A DNA stretch of 64,000 nucleotides, taken from assembly GCA_934045905.1 (NCBI GenBank), contig OW203770.1, positions 682,001 to 746,000 of the forward strand. The letters run 5' to 3'. Source of the stretch: Leuctra nigra (Eukaryota > Arthropoda > Insecta > Plecoptera > Leuctridae). Each line of letters opens with the position of its first letter. Within the stretch, counting starts at the first letter, position 1. Of the stretch, positions 1 through 11,958 are shown piece by piece. The notes under the pieces were generated by a model that had not been told where the DNA came from, did no database searches, and saw only the letters and a list, made by a program, of their open reading frames with translations. Made by a program: the position numbers and the translations under genes.

Positions 1-179
1 TTGAAAAAGAAGGCAATGACATTTCATTATTCAAATTAAACAGCTGAGCAAAGACAATGACATTTCATAACAACTTTTCAGCTCAGCAAGATCGACGTCA
101 TGATTGTGAGTGACGTTTTACCACCCTTACTTCTTGGCTGAAAAATAACTCCATAAACGAACTTAACTGCAATTCAATT

Positions 180-440
180 CTCGCAGGCCGGCCCGAGGGG
201 ACCGCAAATTCAAGGGAGGACATGGTTAGGCCGACCCTGGCTGCTCTTGGTCTGGGCCTCACCACTGATCTGTCCGGCATGGGTAACCCTTACACATGAG
301 CATATGCTCGCCGGCGTAGCTGCAATGGATCGTTGGCCAACACAAACCCCACCACCGCGATAAGGTGGCAGCCGTAGATGGGACTGAATTATTAAATTGG
401 AACTAGCGGATAGATTATTATTATTAATAATAAACAAAAT
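180..440 (+). mobile_element. Remnant ending in a LINE-type 3' tail
   Basis: The stretch at about 380-430 (GAATTATTAAATTGGAAC..., then GCGGATAGATTATTATT) is the same 3' tail that ends the intact LINE at 36487-39475, including the ATT-rich terminus. The GC-richer sequence before it (180-380), with CACCGCGATAAGGTGGCAGCC-like words, resembles a LINE 3' untranslated region but is not the tail of the intact copy. No open frame survives. Positions 1-180 show nothing I can identify. Confidence 0.4.
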
Positions 441-660
441 TGATTAAAATCAAAATAGCAGCAATGTCCATTTTCGGTTTTAGACTTTGCAGCAGTTGTC
501 ACCATTGTAATAATAGCGGAATTGTCTTAAAAAGACATGAAATATTCGATAATTATTGAATATTCGAATTTTCTATGCATTCTAAACCGAATGTATTCCG
601 AATCCTGGTATTGAATGCAGTTAATTTTTTTCTCGGTCGACGCCGACGTCGAGGATGAGG

Positions 661-737
661 GCGTCGCGACGTCAACGAGGACGTCGTCAACGAGGACGTC
701 GTCAACGAGGACGTCGTCAACGAGGACGTCGTCGAGG
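661..737 (+). repeat. 15-bp tandem repeat (GTCAACGAGGACGTC)
   Basis: Four to five direct copies of a 15-bp GTCAACGAGGACGTC unit. On the minus strand it stays open and would read as repeated DDVLV residues, but I see no other coding evidence. The second block has a shorter version at about 2361-2412 with point changes. Confidence 0.8.
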
Positions 738-1341
738 AGGCGAGGAAGAAGGCGGCCGCCCAACTGATGTTCTCTGGTCCTCGACTGATTCGCACCTGAG
801 TAGTTTTGTGAGTACTCACTATTTTTGATGCTAGAAACTTTAAGAAGCCCTGGGGCCAGATTCACAAGAAGTATTATCTCCTAACACGTACTATCTCTGG
901 TATTATCTTTCATATGACATGGTGTTTTTGGTATTAAATCAAAAGATAATGCGTATTAGAAGATAATACCTATTGTGAAACAAATCGATTTAGCGTTTTA
1001 TTGATTTTCGGGCAATTATTGCAACCGCTCTGATATTTTGGTAGATAAGTATCTACTCGTCAATCACATTCACAAAATGAAAAGTGTTTTACGTTTCATA
1101 AGTCAGCCTTGAGTGTTTTCTGGTCTTGTGTTTGGCTTAGAGATAATACGCAAACCGCTTTCCTCGCTTGAAGTGAATGCAGCTTTACATCCGTAATACA
1201 AGCTCTGAGGTGTTATAAGATATCATCAGAAATAGTCGGTCCAAATAGAGGGGTCAACAGATTTAGTGTAGGTACACCTGACTTTGATTTTATGATTATT
1301 TTTAAAGTAATGTCATGAATATTTGATTTTGAAATATAAAT

Positions 1342-1835
1342 TCAACTTAGTAATTGCCATTTTCCAATGATAGTAGTTCAATATCTTTATCAATTACTTT
1401 ATAAAGCAGGACGTAAAGGTTAGAAGGTAGAATCACACTGGCTGACAGAGATACATGGCCCCACGTACTTGAAAACAAGTCCAAACTGCTCTTCTCTAGC
1501 TGGATGTCAATTCAACTTAGTAATTGCCATTTTGTACTTTATAAAGCAGGACGTAAAGGTTAGAAGGTAGAATCACACTGGCAGACAGAGATAATGGCAC
1601 CACGTACTTGAAAACAAGTCCAAACTGCTTTTCTCTAGCTGGATGTACCAACTTAGTAATTGCCATTTTGTACTTTATAAAGCAGGACGTAAAGGTTAGA
1701 AGGTAGAATCACACTGGCTGACAGAGAAATAGTATCACACGTACTTGAAAACAAGTCCAAACTGCTCTTCTCTAGCTGGGATGTAAATTCAACTTAGTAA
1801 TTGCCATTTTCCAATAAAAGTAGTTTAATATATTT
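1342..1835 (+). repeat. ~140-bp satellite, first cluster (about 4 units)
   Basis: Units start at CAACTTAGTAATTGCCATTTT near 1346, 1512, 1650 and 1792. They contain TTTATAAAGCAGGACGTAAAGG, a CACACTGGC core and TCCAAACTGC, and end at CTCTAGCTGGATGT. Spacing is about 140-165 bp. Confidence 0.85.
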
Positions 1836-1845
1836 ATCTATTACT

Positions 1846-2007
1846 TAGGGGTGTGCTAATTGTGATTTTTTACTTCGAATACGAATATCGAATAATTGAC
1901 AAAAATGTTTGGAATAATCGAATTATTAGCCACCAAACTTTTTCATTCTTCTACGAATGAATGAGAGCTTTGTTAAATGTTAGCACAAGGAATTTTCTTA
2001 ACCAATA
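1846..2007 (+). mobile_element. hAT-like TAGGGGTGTGC element, 5' part
   Basis: Begins TAGGGGTGTGCTAATTGTGA, followed by CGAATA-rich sequence. The same start is seen at 4912, 44726 and (inverted) 58739. It is cut at about 2008 by a LINE 3' end. Confidence 0.6.
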
Positions 2008-2125
2008 TGACGCCAGGCGTGGCCAGCCGTTCTCCAGTAGTCCTGCGGTCCTAGTGTTGGTGGAAACACCCACCCCCTGACCCATTAAATTGGAACCAGC
2101 GGATAGATTATTAAATTATTATTAA
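2008..2125 (+). mobile_element. Extreme 3' end of a LINE (about 120 bp)
   Basis: Runs from ACGCCAGGCGTGGCCAGCC through GTTGGTGGAAACACCCACCC to the ATT-rich tail. It matches the last codons and 3' UTR of the LINE at 36487-39475, so it is a severely 5'-truncated insertion on the plus strand. Confidence 0.8.
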
Positions 2126-2644
2126 TAAAATGTAATAAAATTCAAAATAGCAGCAAAGTCCATTTTCGGTTTTAGACTTTGCAGCAGTTGTCACCATTGT
2201 AATAATAGCGGAATTGTCTTAAAAAGACATGAAATATTCGATAATTATTGAATATTCGAATTTTCTATGCATTCTAAACCGAATGTATTACGAATCCTGG
2301 TATTGAATGCAGTTTATTTTTTTCTCGGTCGACGCCGACGTCGAGGATGAGGGCGTCGCGACGTCAACGAGGACGTCGTCAACAAGGACGTCTTCAACGA
2401 GGACGTCGTCGAGGAGGCGAGGAAGAAGGCGGCCGCCCAACTGATGTTCTCTGGTCCTCAACTGACTCTCACGTGAGTAGTTTTGTGAGTACTCACTATT
2501 TTTGATGCTAGAAACTTTTAGGAGCCCTGGGGCCGGATTCACAAGAAGTATTATCTCCTAACACGTACTATCACTGGTATTATCTTTCATTTATGACATG
2601 GTGTTTTTGGTATTAAATCAAAAGATAATACGTATTAGCAGTTT

Positions 2645-3272
2645 AGGTGGCTGTATATCACGTGACTTTATTTCTCTACATCCGATCAAAAGAAATAGTT
2701 ACCTATGAGTACATACCTTACATCGTTCATGTTGAGTAATCCAAGGTGATTTATGAAGGAATTTCACTGCATACTGGAGCTTATCAATTTTTACAGTCAA
2801 TATTATTTAATTTTGCAGTGATTTTATAATAAAAACAACACAAATTTCGTGTATACGTACGCGTGTGAAGACTGTCAAAACCAAGTGCTGTTCGTTTAAA
2901 CATTACATTCATAATAGTGGATATAATTAATATCTCAACATTTCACTGGAAAGAGGAAGAAAGAGCGCATGTTATAGATTCTGACATTGCGTCAGGTTTG
3001 TGATGCATATTTGCCTTTTTATTAGAGTAATGTTTGCTGTTCTTGGCAACTCGTAGAATTTCCTTCAACTTCAGGTCTTGGGTTGAGAATATTTAGGTGC
3101 AAGGAAGTAAAATCATCTAATATGTTATTTTCGCAGTTCTTCTCTGCGTAGATTAGTTCCAACTGATGTGTCCTAACTTATCTGATGAGTGAGAAGTATT
3201 TGCTGAATTGAACCCTTCCAACTGAAAATTTGTAGCTTTTTGGTTGAAAAGTCACGTGATATACAGCCACCT
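2645..3272. mobile_element. MITE with AGGTGGCTGTATATCACGTG termini
   Basis: Terminal inverted repeats of about 24 bp: AGGTGGCTGTATATCACGTG at the left and its reverse complement, ending CAGCCACCT, at the right. The first block copy lacks it at the matching place (near 960), which shows it as an insertion. About 628 bp, no coding capacity. Confidence 0.85.
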
Positions 3273-3645
3273 TAATACCTATTGTGAAACAAATCGATTT
3301 AGCGTTTTATTGATTTTCGGGCAATTATTGCAGCCTCTCTGATATTTTGGTAGATAAGTATCTACCTACTCTTCAATCACATTCAAAAATAAAAGTGTTT
3401 TACGTTTCATAAGTCAGCCTTGAGTGTTTTCTGGTCTTGTGTTTGGCTTAGAGAAAATGCGCAAACCGCTTTCCTCGCTTGAAGTGAATGCAGCTTTACA
3501 TCCGTAATACAAGCTCTGAGGTGTTATAAGATATCATCAGAAATAGTCGGTCCAAATAGAGGGGTCAACAGTTTAGTGTAGGTACACCTGACTTTGATTT
3601 TATGATTATTTTTAAAGTAATGTCATGAATATTTGATTTTGAAAT

Positions 3646-4880
3646 ATAAATTCAACTTAGTAATTGCCATTTTCCAATGAGAGTAGTTCAATATCTTTAT
3701 CAATTACTTTATAAAGCAGGACGTAAAGGTGAGCAGGTAGAATCACACTGGCAGACAGAGATATCTGGCACCACGTACTTGGAAACAAGTCCACAATGCT
3801 CTTCTCTAGATGTATGTCAATTCAACTTAGTAATTGCCATTTTGTACTTTATAAAGCAGGACGTAAAGGTGAGCAGGTAGAATCACACTGGCTGACAGAG
3901 ATATAGTATCACACGTACTTGAGCACAAGGCCAAACTGCTCTTCTCTAGCTGGATGTAAATTCAACTTAGTAATTGCCATTTTGTACTTTATAAAGCAGG
4001 ACGTAAAGGTGAGCAGGTAGAATCACACTGGCTGACAGAGATATAGTATCACACGTACTTGAGCACAAGTCCAAACTGCTTTTCTCTAGCTGGATGTAAA
4101 TTCAACTTAGTAATTGCCATTTTGTACTTTATAAAGCAGGACGTAAAGGTGAGCAGGTAGAATCACACTGGCTGACAGAGATATAGTATCACACGTACTT
4201 GAGCACAAGTCCAAACTGCTCTTCTCTAGCTGGATGTAAATTCAACTTAGTAATTGCCATTTTGTACTTAATAAAGCAGGACGTAAAGGTTAGCAGGTAG
4301 AATCACACTGGCAGACAGAGAAATAGTATCACACGTACTTGAAGTCAAGTCCAAACTGCTCTTCTCTAGCTGGATGTAAATTCAACTTAGTAATTGCCAT
4401 TTTGAAGTTCAATATGTATCTTTTACTTTATAAAGCAGGACGTAAAGGTTAGAAGGTAGAATCACACTGGCTGACAGAGAAATAGTATCACACGTACTTG
4501 AAGTCAAGTCCAAACTGCTCTTCTCTAGCTGGATGTAAAATAACTTAGTAATTGCCATTTTGTAGTTCAATATATGTATCATGTACTTTATAAAGCAGGA
4601 CGTAAAGGTGAGCAGGTAGAATCACACTGGCTGACAGAGAAATAGTATCACACGTACTTGAAGTCAAGTCCAAACTGCTCTTCTCTAGCTGGATGTAAAA
4701 TAACTTAGTAATTGCCATTTTGTAGTTCAATATATGTATCATGTACTTTATAAAGCAGGACGTAAAGGTGAGCAGGTAGAATCACACTGGCAGACAGAGA
4801 AATAGTATCACACGTACTTGAAGTCAAGTCCAAACTGCTCTTCTCTAGCTGGGATGTAAATTCAACTTGCCATTTTCCAA
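3646..4880 (+). repeat. ~140-bp satellite, second cluster (about 9 units)
   Basis: Units start near 3652, 3820, 3959, 4099, 4239, 4379, 4541, 4702 and 4860. Neighbouring units differ at few positions. Units from 4379 onward carry a GTAGTTCAATATATG-type insertion of about 20 bp, giving a longer subtype. Confidence 0.85.
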
Positions 4881-4911
4881 TGATAGTAGTTTAATATATT
4901 TATCTATTACT

Positions 4912-5150
4912 TAGGGGTGTGCGAATTGTGATTTTTGACTTCATATGTGAATATCGAATAATTCAAATGTTTCGAATGTTTCGAATGTTTCGAAAGTTTC
5001 GAATGTCGAATAATTTGCCACCAAACTTTTTCATTCTTCTAAGAATGAAGGATGGCTATGTTAAATGTAATCACAAGGCATTTTCTTAATCAATAAAAAT
5101 TAATGAAGAAAGTACTAATTACGACAAAATATTCAAGGCTTATATTTTAT
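4912..5150 (+). mobile_element. hAT-like TAGGGGTGTGC element, 5' part
   Basis: Starts TAGGGGTGTGCGAATTGTGA and continues with a short TTTCGAATG repeat and the CCACCAAACTTTTTCATTC segment also seen at 1936. No matching right terminus was found nearby. Confidence 0.55.
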
Positions 5151-5205
5151 TGTTCACAAAAAATGAAATTAAAAGAAACAAAAGGAGTAAGTGGAATCCC
5201 CATAA

Positions 5206-5581
5206 AAAACACTTCGTAAAAAATAACAGCCAAGTCTCTTCAACTAAAAATTTGAAATCTAAAAATTCTGCACTGAAAAGTAGTGATATCAAAAAATGAG
5301 CCAAGTCAAAACTTTATTTGAAAATCAAAAAATACTTGGCGCATCGTGTATATAAATAGCTCGGAAGTATAGGCCAATTATAAAATATACATCTAATATA
5401 CATATACATAGAATACCTATAATGCCCTAATAAAACGGTGCTCCAAGTATTTTTTGATTTTCAAATAAAGTTTTGACTTGGCGCATTTTTTGATATCACT
5501 ACTTTTCAGTGCAGAATTTTTAGATTTCATATTTTTTTTAGTTGAAGAGACTTGGCTGTTATTTTTACACGACGTGTTTTT
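5206..5581. repeat. Long inverted repeat (hairpin), about 376 bp
   Basis: Left arm from AAAAACACTTCGTAAAAAATA to ACTTGGCGCA is nearly the exact reverse complement of the right arm ending ACACGACGTGTTTTT. Arms are about 150 bp with a short AT-rich loop near 5350-5440. It is probably a fold-back MITE. Confidence 0.85.
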
Positions 5582-6122
5582 AATGGAGATATCACTCCTT
5601 TTTTTAGTTTATTAATACAACTTGTGACAATCGAATGAACAATTACCAAATCCTTTAAAAAAATCACCCTTTGCCATTTGGTCATTTTCACGAAGAATAG
5701 CAAAGGTTTCATTCCAATCAGTCAACCCAGTTCCGAGATATAGCAACACTTCGGTTTTCAAAATGGCTGCTGAACTTTCTGCACTGCCACATAGAATAGA
5801 CAACATTCAAAATTCACTGCGCATGCGCGACGTGCCGTGATGCATGTTGGGCTTAGGATGTGAAGAGTTTGACAGCTGCCTGGTTGACAGTGCTGAGATG
5901 CATAAAGGAAGAATGTTTTTCGGCTAATAATATCTACAATATTGGATTTACATCTTACACTAAAAATTTTCAACAAAAACATAATTTATTGCGTCTTATC
6001 CATTCTTTCTTCAAATCAACGTCCCTTGAAAGTATTGAAACAACACTTCACGGCTAAATTTAGTGTTATTTTTGCACAATGGAACACAACACATTGTTCC
6101 GTACGATCTGCTATTCTTAATA

Positions 6123-7230
6123 ATAATAATCATCTTTCCGCTGGTTCCAATTCAATGGGTCAGGGGGTGGGTGTTCCCACCAACACTAGGGCCGCAGGAC
6201 TACTGGAGACCGGCTGGCCACGCCTGGCGTCTCCTCCTCATCTTCTTTTTCTTCCTCCACTTCCAATTGTTCCACAAACTGCCTCCACATTGTTCTGTCC
6301 TCCCACTGTCTCTCAGCCTCCAACTCACTCCAACTTCCTCCTCTCTCCAGCACATCATCCTTGATCAGTCCAATCCACCTGTCTCTTGGTCGCCCCACTC
6401 TCCGTGTTCCCACTGTAGCCGCTTCAAACACCCGCCTTGGCACTCTGTCGGTTCCCATCCTCTTCATGTGGCCAAACCACCGAAGCCTCTCTCTGCCCAG
6501 CTTGAACCCCAATCTTTCAACCCTCAGCTCTCTTCTTATCTTCATACTTCGAACCCTATCCATTCTTGTCACCCCATTCACGCTCCTCAAAAACTTCATC
6601 TCTGCTGCCTGAAGCTGATCCACTTCCTTTCCTCCAGCTGACCATGTCACTGCCCCGTATGTGAGAATTGGCAGGAAATACATTTTAAACATGATCATTT
6701 TACACACTTTTGGAAATTTCTCATGCCACAGCAACTTCCTCACTGCCTGATAGAAACCCTCTGCTTTCCTTCTTCTTTCCTGTACTTCTCTATCTACTTT
6801 TGCCTTGTTGGTGAGCAGGCTCCCCAGGTACTTAAATTCCTCTACTTCTTTCAGCCATCCATCCCTCATCTTGATTCTGGCATGTCCTTGTCTTATCTTT
6901 TTCCGTTCCATTGTCATTACTTCACTCTTCTCTTCGCTTATTCTCAAACCCATCTTCTCTGTCTCTTCACTCCACTTATCAATCTTTAACTGCACTTCCT
7001 CCCTAGTTCCTCCCCACACCACCACATCATCCGCATAAATCAACGTTTGAGTATCGATCCCCTCATCTGGCTCTACTTTCTTCAGTAACTCGTCCATTAC
7101 TATGATGAACAGCATTGGTGATAGAACACTCCCTTGCCGAAGCCCTTCACTAATATTAAACCATTCCGATCTCCCCACTCCCGACTGCACACAACTCACA
7201 CTGTTCCGGTACATACTTTTGATCCGCTCA
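6123..7230 (-). mobile_element. 5'-truncated LINE (same family as 36487-39475)
   Basis: On the minus strand this is the 3' third of the 36487-39475 family, including its 3' UTR and an ATT-rich tail at the left end. The 5' end stops within the reverse transcriptase domain, as expected for incomplete target-primed reverse transcription. Confidence 0.9.
6186..7214 (-). pseudogene. LINE reverse transcriptase, C-terminal fragment
   Basis: An open frame of 342 codons. It has EGLRQGSVLSP, the YADD catalytic motif (LIYADDVVVWG), FKYLGSLLT, and the C-terminal RLRWFGHMKRM...RRVGRPRDRW region. The endonuclease domain and the N-terminal half of the reverse transcriptase are missing, so it cannot support retrotransposition. 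It closely resembles residues 620-966 of the 36506-39406 protein, so the insertion is fairly young. Confidence 0.9.
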
Positions 7231-7804
7231 ATAATATTATAATATTATCTTAATATTATTCATAATTATGTTGAATACCACTAAATTAGTTACATTTAAA
7301 TACAGTCTACAGAGATGATATAACATAATAAACACCGAAAAACATTCTTCCTTTATGCATCTTAGCACTGTCAACCAGGCAGCTGTCAAACTCTTCACAT
7401 CCTAAACCCAGAATGCAATGTTGATAGTTGTAGATGGCGCTCGGGGTTTAAAATGTTGTCTATTTATAACTATGAATTATGTGTATCATTTTTAGCTTTC
7501 TGAATATGTATTTATTGAATAGGAGGGGATTATAATGATTTATAAATTTTAATGACGTCATTTCGGGCCTTATAAATAGTAACATTCTAGTTTGACTGTT
7601 CATATTCCATAGAGATGGCCTTCCGAATCGTTTCGCGCTAGTTTCATATCGATCTGTCAACCAGTTTTCGAGATATTACGTTTCTTCCGGTATCAAAATG
7701 GCTGCTGAAATCACTGACCTCTTGAATTATAATTTAAACATGATTACATTTTATTAAAAGCAGTCTCAAAAAGTATATTTATTGGAATAAATGGAATAAC
7801 CCGA

Positions 7805-8807
7805 TTGTGTTTCTCTTGTCTGTGTCGTCCCATGTCGTGTCTGTGTCGTCCCATGTTGTGTCTGTGTCGTCCCATGTCGTGTCTGTGTCGTCCCATGTCG
7901 TGTCAGTGTCGTCCCATGTCGTGTCTGTGTCGTCCCATGTTGTGTCTGTGTCGTCCCATGTCGTGTCAGTGTCGTCCCATGTCGTGTCTGTGTCGTCCCA
8001 TGTCGTGTCTGTGTCTTTCCATGTTGCGTCTGTGTCGTCCCATGTTGTGTCGTCTCATGTCGTGTCTGTGTCGTCCCATGTCGTGTCTGTGTCGTCCCAT
8101 GTTGTGTCTGTGTCGTCCCATGTCGTGTCTGTGTCGTCCCATGTTGTGTCTGTGTCGTCCCATGTCGTGTCTGTGTCGTCCCATGTCGTGTCTGTGTCGT
8201 CCCATGTCGTGTCTGTGTCGTCCCATGTCGTGTCTGTGTCGTCCCATGTCGTGTCTGTGTCGTCCCATGTCGGGGCTGTGTCGTCCCATGTTGTGTCTGT
8301 GTCGTCCCATGTTGTGTCTGTGTCGTCCCATGTTGTGTCTGTGTCGTCCCATGTCGTGTCTGTGTCGTCCCATGTTGTGTCTGTGTCGTCCCATGTCGGG
8401 GCTGTGTCGTCCCATGTCGTGTCTGTGTCGTCTCATGTCGTGTCTGTGTCGTCCCATGTCGTGTCTGTGTCGTCCTTTGTCGTGTCTATGTCGTCCCATG
8501 TAGTGTCTGTGTCGTCCCATGTTGTGTCTGTGTCGTCCCATGTCGGGGCTGTGTCGTCCCATGTCGTGTCTGTGTCGTCCCATGTCGTGTCTGTGTCGTC
8601 CCATGTCGGGGCTGTGTCGTCCCATGTCGTGTCTGTGTCGTCCCATGTTGTGTCTGTGTCGTCCCATGTTGTGTCTGTGTCGTCCCATGTCGTGTCTGTG
8701 TCGTCCCATGTCGTGTCTGTGTCGTCCCATGTCGTGTCTGTGTCGTCCCATGTTGTGTCTGTGTCGTCCCATGTTGTGTCTGTGTCGTCCCATGTTGTGT
8801 TTGTGTT
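7805..8807 (+). repeat. 21-bp minisatellite, about 47 units
   Basis: About 1 kb of GTGTCTGTGTCGTCCCATGT-type units (period 21). Units differ mainly at C/T in ATGTCG/ATGTTG and in GGGGCTG variants. Because 21 is a multiple of three, frames on both strands stay open for hundreds of codons as an artefact of the period. Units near 8030-8062 are irregular or shortened. Confidence 0.97.
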
Positions 8808-10136
8808 TAACGTGTGTTTAAATGTGTTTTACAACAGTGTGTATAAAATCCTGTTATGACAGTAAACTTACTAACTTAGGTATATTTTTAGATTTTTATA
8901 ATGTCTTTAATTTGAAACTGTGGATATTGGTGAAAATTCGCATGCAATATTAAAGCTCATTCTAATAATGCAAAGTTGTTTCTACCCTGAATTAACTCTA
9001 AAGTTTAGGGTTATTAACGGCGCACTGTTCTACAACCAGCGACGGATGAATGTTTGGGATATATTGATCAAGAATAGACGCTGGGAAGAAGGCGGTCGTG
9101 GCCTATTATAGTAAGGATAACCTTCCCATCATTTGCCTCTCGAAACAACGAAATAATTCAGTACTGAGCCTACATTCTGATTGTTATTAAAATAAGGAAG
9201 TGTAGTGTAAATAAGAACTTAAAAAATGTTTAAATGATTTAAATATGTCAGGTCTGTTGTGCATGATAGTCTTGTCTGTGATGACTGATACATAGTAATT
9301 AATAACAAATAATAATTAATTATTATTTATTTTATTATTTGGTAATTATTATTATCTTTATAGACTGTAACATCACCTCACCTTCTTTATTTTACTTTAG
9401 TCACACCTTTATAAGTTCAATACAATATCAATAGGTACAATCAGAATATTATGATTTGATCATTTGACATAATTATGTAAAATGATCAAATCATATCACA
9501 TTAATGTTATAAAAAAATCATGTATCTACAATATATTAGAATAGATAGACATTTATTTACATTGACATTTATGTGAAATATTTATACGATATATTTCACA
9601 AAAATAAATTTCATTTAATCTAATAGTTTATTGACTGAGCCGCTGCCGTCTGCTTAGTTGGTACGAGATATCCTCCCATTTCATTGTGGAGCGCTAGTTG
9701 TCACTTGCAAAATCAAAATGTCGGAAGTTTTGTTAGAGAGGTTATGGTTCATCACTAAATTTGTAATTAAATATATTGGTGCACTGTAAATACCAACGTT
9801 TGGACGAAAATATGACATATCAGTACCTTTGACATTATAATATATATTAAGTAACATTATCAATGTGTCTTATTTTCAAAAAGCAATGCCCTTTGCAGTT
9901 GTGCTCAACCCAGTAACTGACAGGTAGTTTAGTGTCAGTTTATAATAACTACCTAGTTGTAATGGTATAATTAGTTGATATATCTGTTGAAACCTTCGTA
10001 ACAGCCAACGAAACACAGCTATCTAGACTGCTAAAGTCCACTTTACCTATACCTTTACTAGAAACATGTGTCCGCCAGTGCCATTCTGTTTGCTATGACA
10101 TGAACATTGCAGCTCTAGTTCATAAACATCAATGAA
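8808..10136. other. AT-rich intergenic stretch
   Basis: No open frame that looks coding. A small inverted repeat lies at about 9450-9505 (ATGATTTGATCATTT paired with AAATGATCAAATCAT). The last 150 bp before 10137 probably hold the promoter and 5' UTR of the zinc-finger gene, with no clear TATA box. Confidence 0.4.
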
Positions 10137-11922
10137 ATGGATGGCTGCTCAGAAGACGTGGAAGAGATAGTGATTAAAGTCGAGCCGGTGAGCGATGCCG
10201 AAGAAGATGAACCGCAGCCGGACGAAGTGTCCACAGAAACCCCGAAGCCGCCGGGAGAAACTGGACCGGAGTTTCAATGTGACATTTGCGGCAAGCAATA
10301 CGCAGACAAAGCCGCGCTCAAGTCTCATTCGAGGATACATACGAGGAATCACAAATGTCCGCACTGCGAGAAGAGATTCTGTAAAACCAGCGATCTCCAC
10401 AGACATTTGCCGACCCACGGAGAGAGATACAAGCGACCGAGGAACTTCGTCTGCGAGGTAAACAATCTAAGTCAGGGGTGATTCCTGTACGCATTTTCCC
10501 TCTCTTATCGTAAATTTCAAGAGAGTAGCAACCGTTGTTATGGACGTTAACATTAGGGTAAACAAAAATGTACGATACAATAGCTAAGTTAAGAGACTAA
10601 AAACATTCAGGAATGACAACCCTCTTAGCTGGGCCGGCCTATCCCTTATGTAGTTGACACGGACTACACACATACTTGATCCATAGCCAACTGACATTTC
10701 ATGGATGAAAACACCACATCAGCCTTCTCCAATCGCGTATTTTCTAGGATTCAATTTTTGTATTAGTGTTTGGATTTTTCCGCAAATAGGGCTAGGTACC
10801 GACGCCGCCGTTTTTTACCAACAGATGGCATTATCAAAGTTGATTAGTCCTGAAGTTTCATCTTATGTATTGATAATAATAATCAATGCAATGGACGGCA
10901 AGTGGAATGATTTGTTTGGGAGTGAAAATCTAGTAATATTAAGCAAATAAATCAAGTTATAGATGCACCTGTACATACCCAGTCGTATACATATAATAAA
11001 TAATATATTTAATAACAAATGTTTTTGTCAGCACACGTTTACTATCCTTTATTTATTCACTTTGACAGTCAGAACTTTGTTTGACAGTTGATGATGGAAA
11101 CACAACGCACAGCTAGAAAATCACGTTTCAAGTGTGCCCTGATCAGAAAAGCGATTTGTTTTTGTAGTTATTTTTGAAGAGTAATCTCCGTGTAAATAAT
11201 GTGTTTAGTGTAAATTATCTGTTATAAAACATTAGGTATTGAAATGCAATTAATGCAAGTATCATCAATATTAAGTTGCAATTATGAGTTTGCGCCCGTC
11301 AAAAGCAAGTTTGGATTGTTTTATAAGGTAAGGTTAGACATGAGTATGACAGTAAAAGCACGTTGGTAAAAGTGGCAATGAACGTATACAAAATAATTTG
11401 TCAACGTCTATATTTTGCCCACCCAACAAAAGGACGGTAGGTGGCGCCCTAGGGGATCCTGCTTTACCATTGGAAATGGGTTCTTTGGAGAAGGCTGATG
11501 TGGTGTTTTCATCAACGATATGTCAGTTGGCTAGATGCTTGATCAGACTCATGCTAGTGGTTAATCATAGAATGTGCTGTTTTTGTTGTATGGCGTGTAG
11601 GGAGGGGAGGAATGGGGGAAAATCCCACTACCCCTCTGATTCAATTTTCCTGTTTTTTTAGGGCCGGTATTACCAAAGTTAATCTGAACCGGATTAACTA
11701 ATACTGGAATAAATTGGCGGCACAGCCAATCAGATACCTCCTCCAAATGATTGCAACAGTTGAATTTAATCAAAAGTTAGTTAATCCAGCACAATTTAAC
11801 TTTGGTACTTCGTAATACCGGGCCTTAATCAAGATGCTTAAAATGGTGTTAAAAATTGCATAGAAATGCACCATATTCATGCCTCATTCCAAATTTGTAT
11901 GGGGCTGTGACCACGACAATGG

Positions 11923-11958
<36 letters not shown>

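Larger units (their letters stand above)
440..1845. repeat. First copy of a tandemly duplicated block
   Basis: From about 400 to 1850 the sequence recurs at about 2090-4911 in the same order: LINE tail, a TTTAGACTTTGCAGCAGTTG segment, a 15-bp repeat cluster, GATAATACG words, then a ~140-bp satellite. In this copy the satellite has about four units. The AATATTCGAATT words match the interior of the TAGGGGTGTGC hAT-like elements at 44726 and 58175, so part of the block comes from that family. Confidence 0.75.
2126..4911. repeat. Second copy of the duplicated block
   Basis: Repeats the order of 440-1845. Differences: an inserted MITE at 2645-3272 and an expanded satellite (about nine units instead of four). 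The 15-bp cluster is shorter here. Confidence 0.75.
5838..7420. mobile_element. Fold-back element split by a LINE
   Basis: The arm at 5838-5921 (TTTGACAGCTGCCTGGTTGA inside it) is repeated in reverse complement at 7335-7420. Between the arms lies the antisense LINE at 6123-7230. The insertion order is fold-back element first, LINE second. Confidence 0.7.

Noticed and set aside
3646..4880. CRISPR-like regular repeat array
   Set aside because: Units are adjacent ~140-bp satellites without unique spacers, in a eukaryotic genome with introns.
7807..8859. 350-codon frame over the minisatellite
   Set aside because: The frame is open only because the repeat period is a multiple of three; all in-phase frames on both strands are open and no other coding sign exists.
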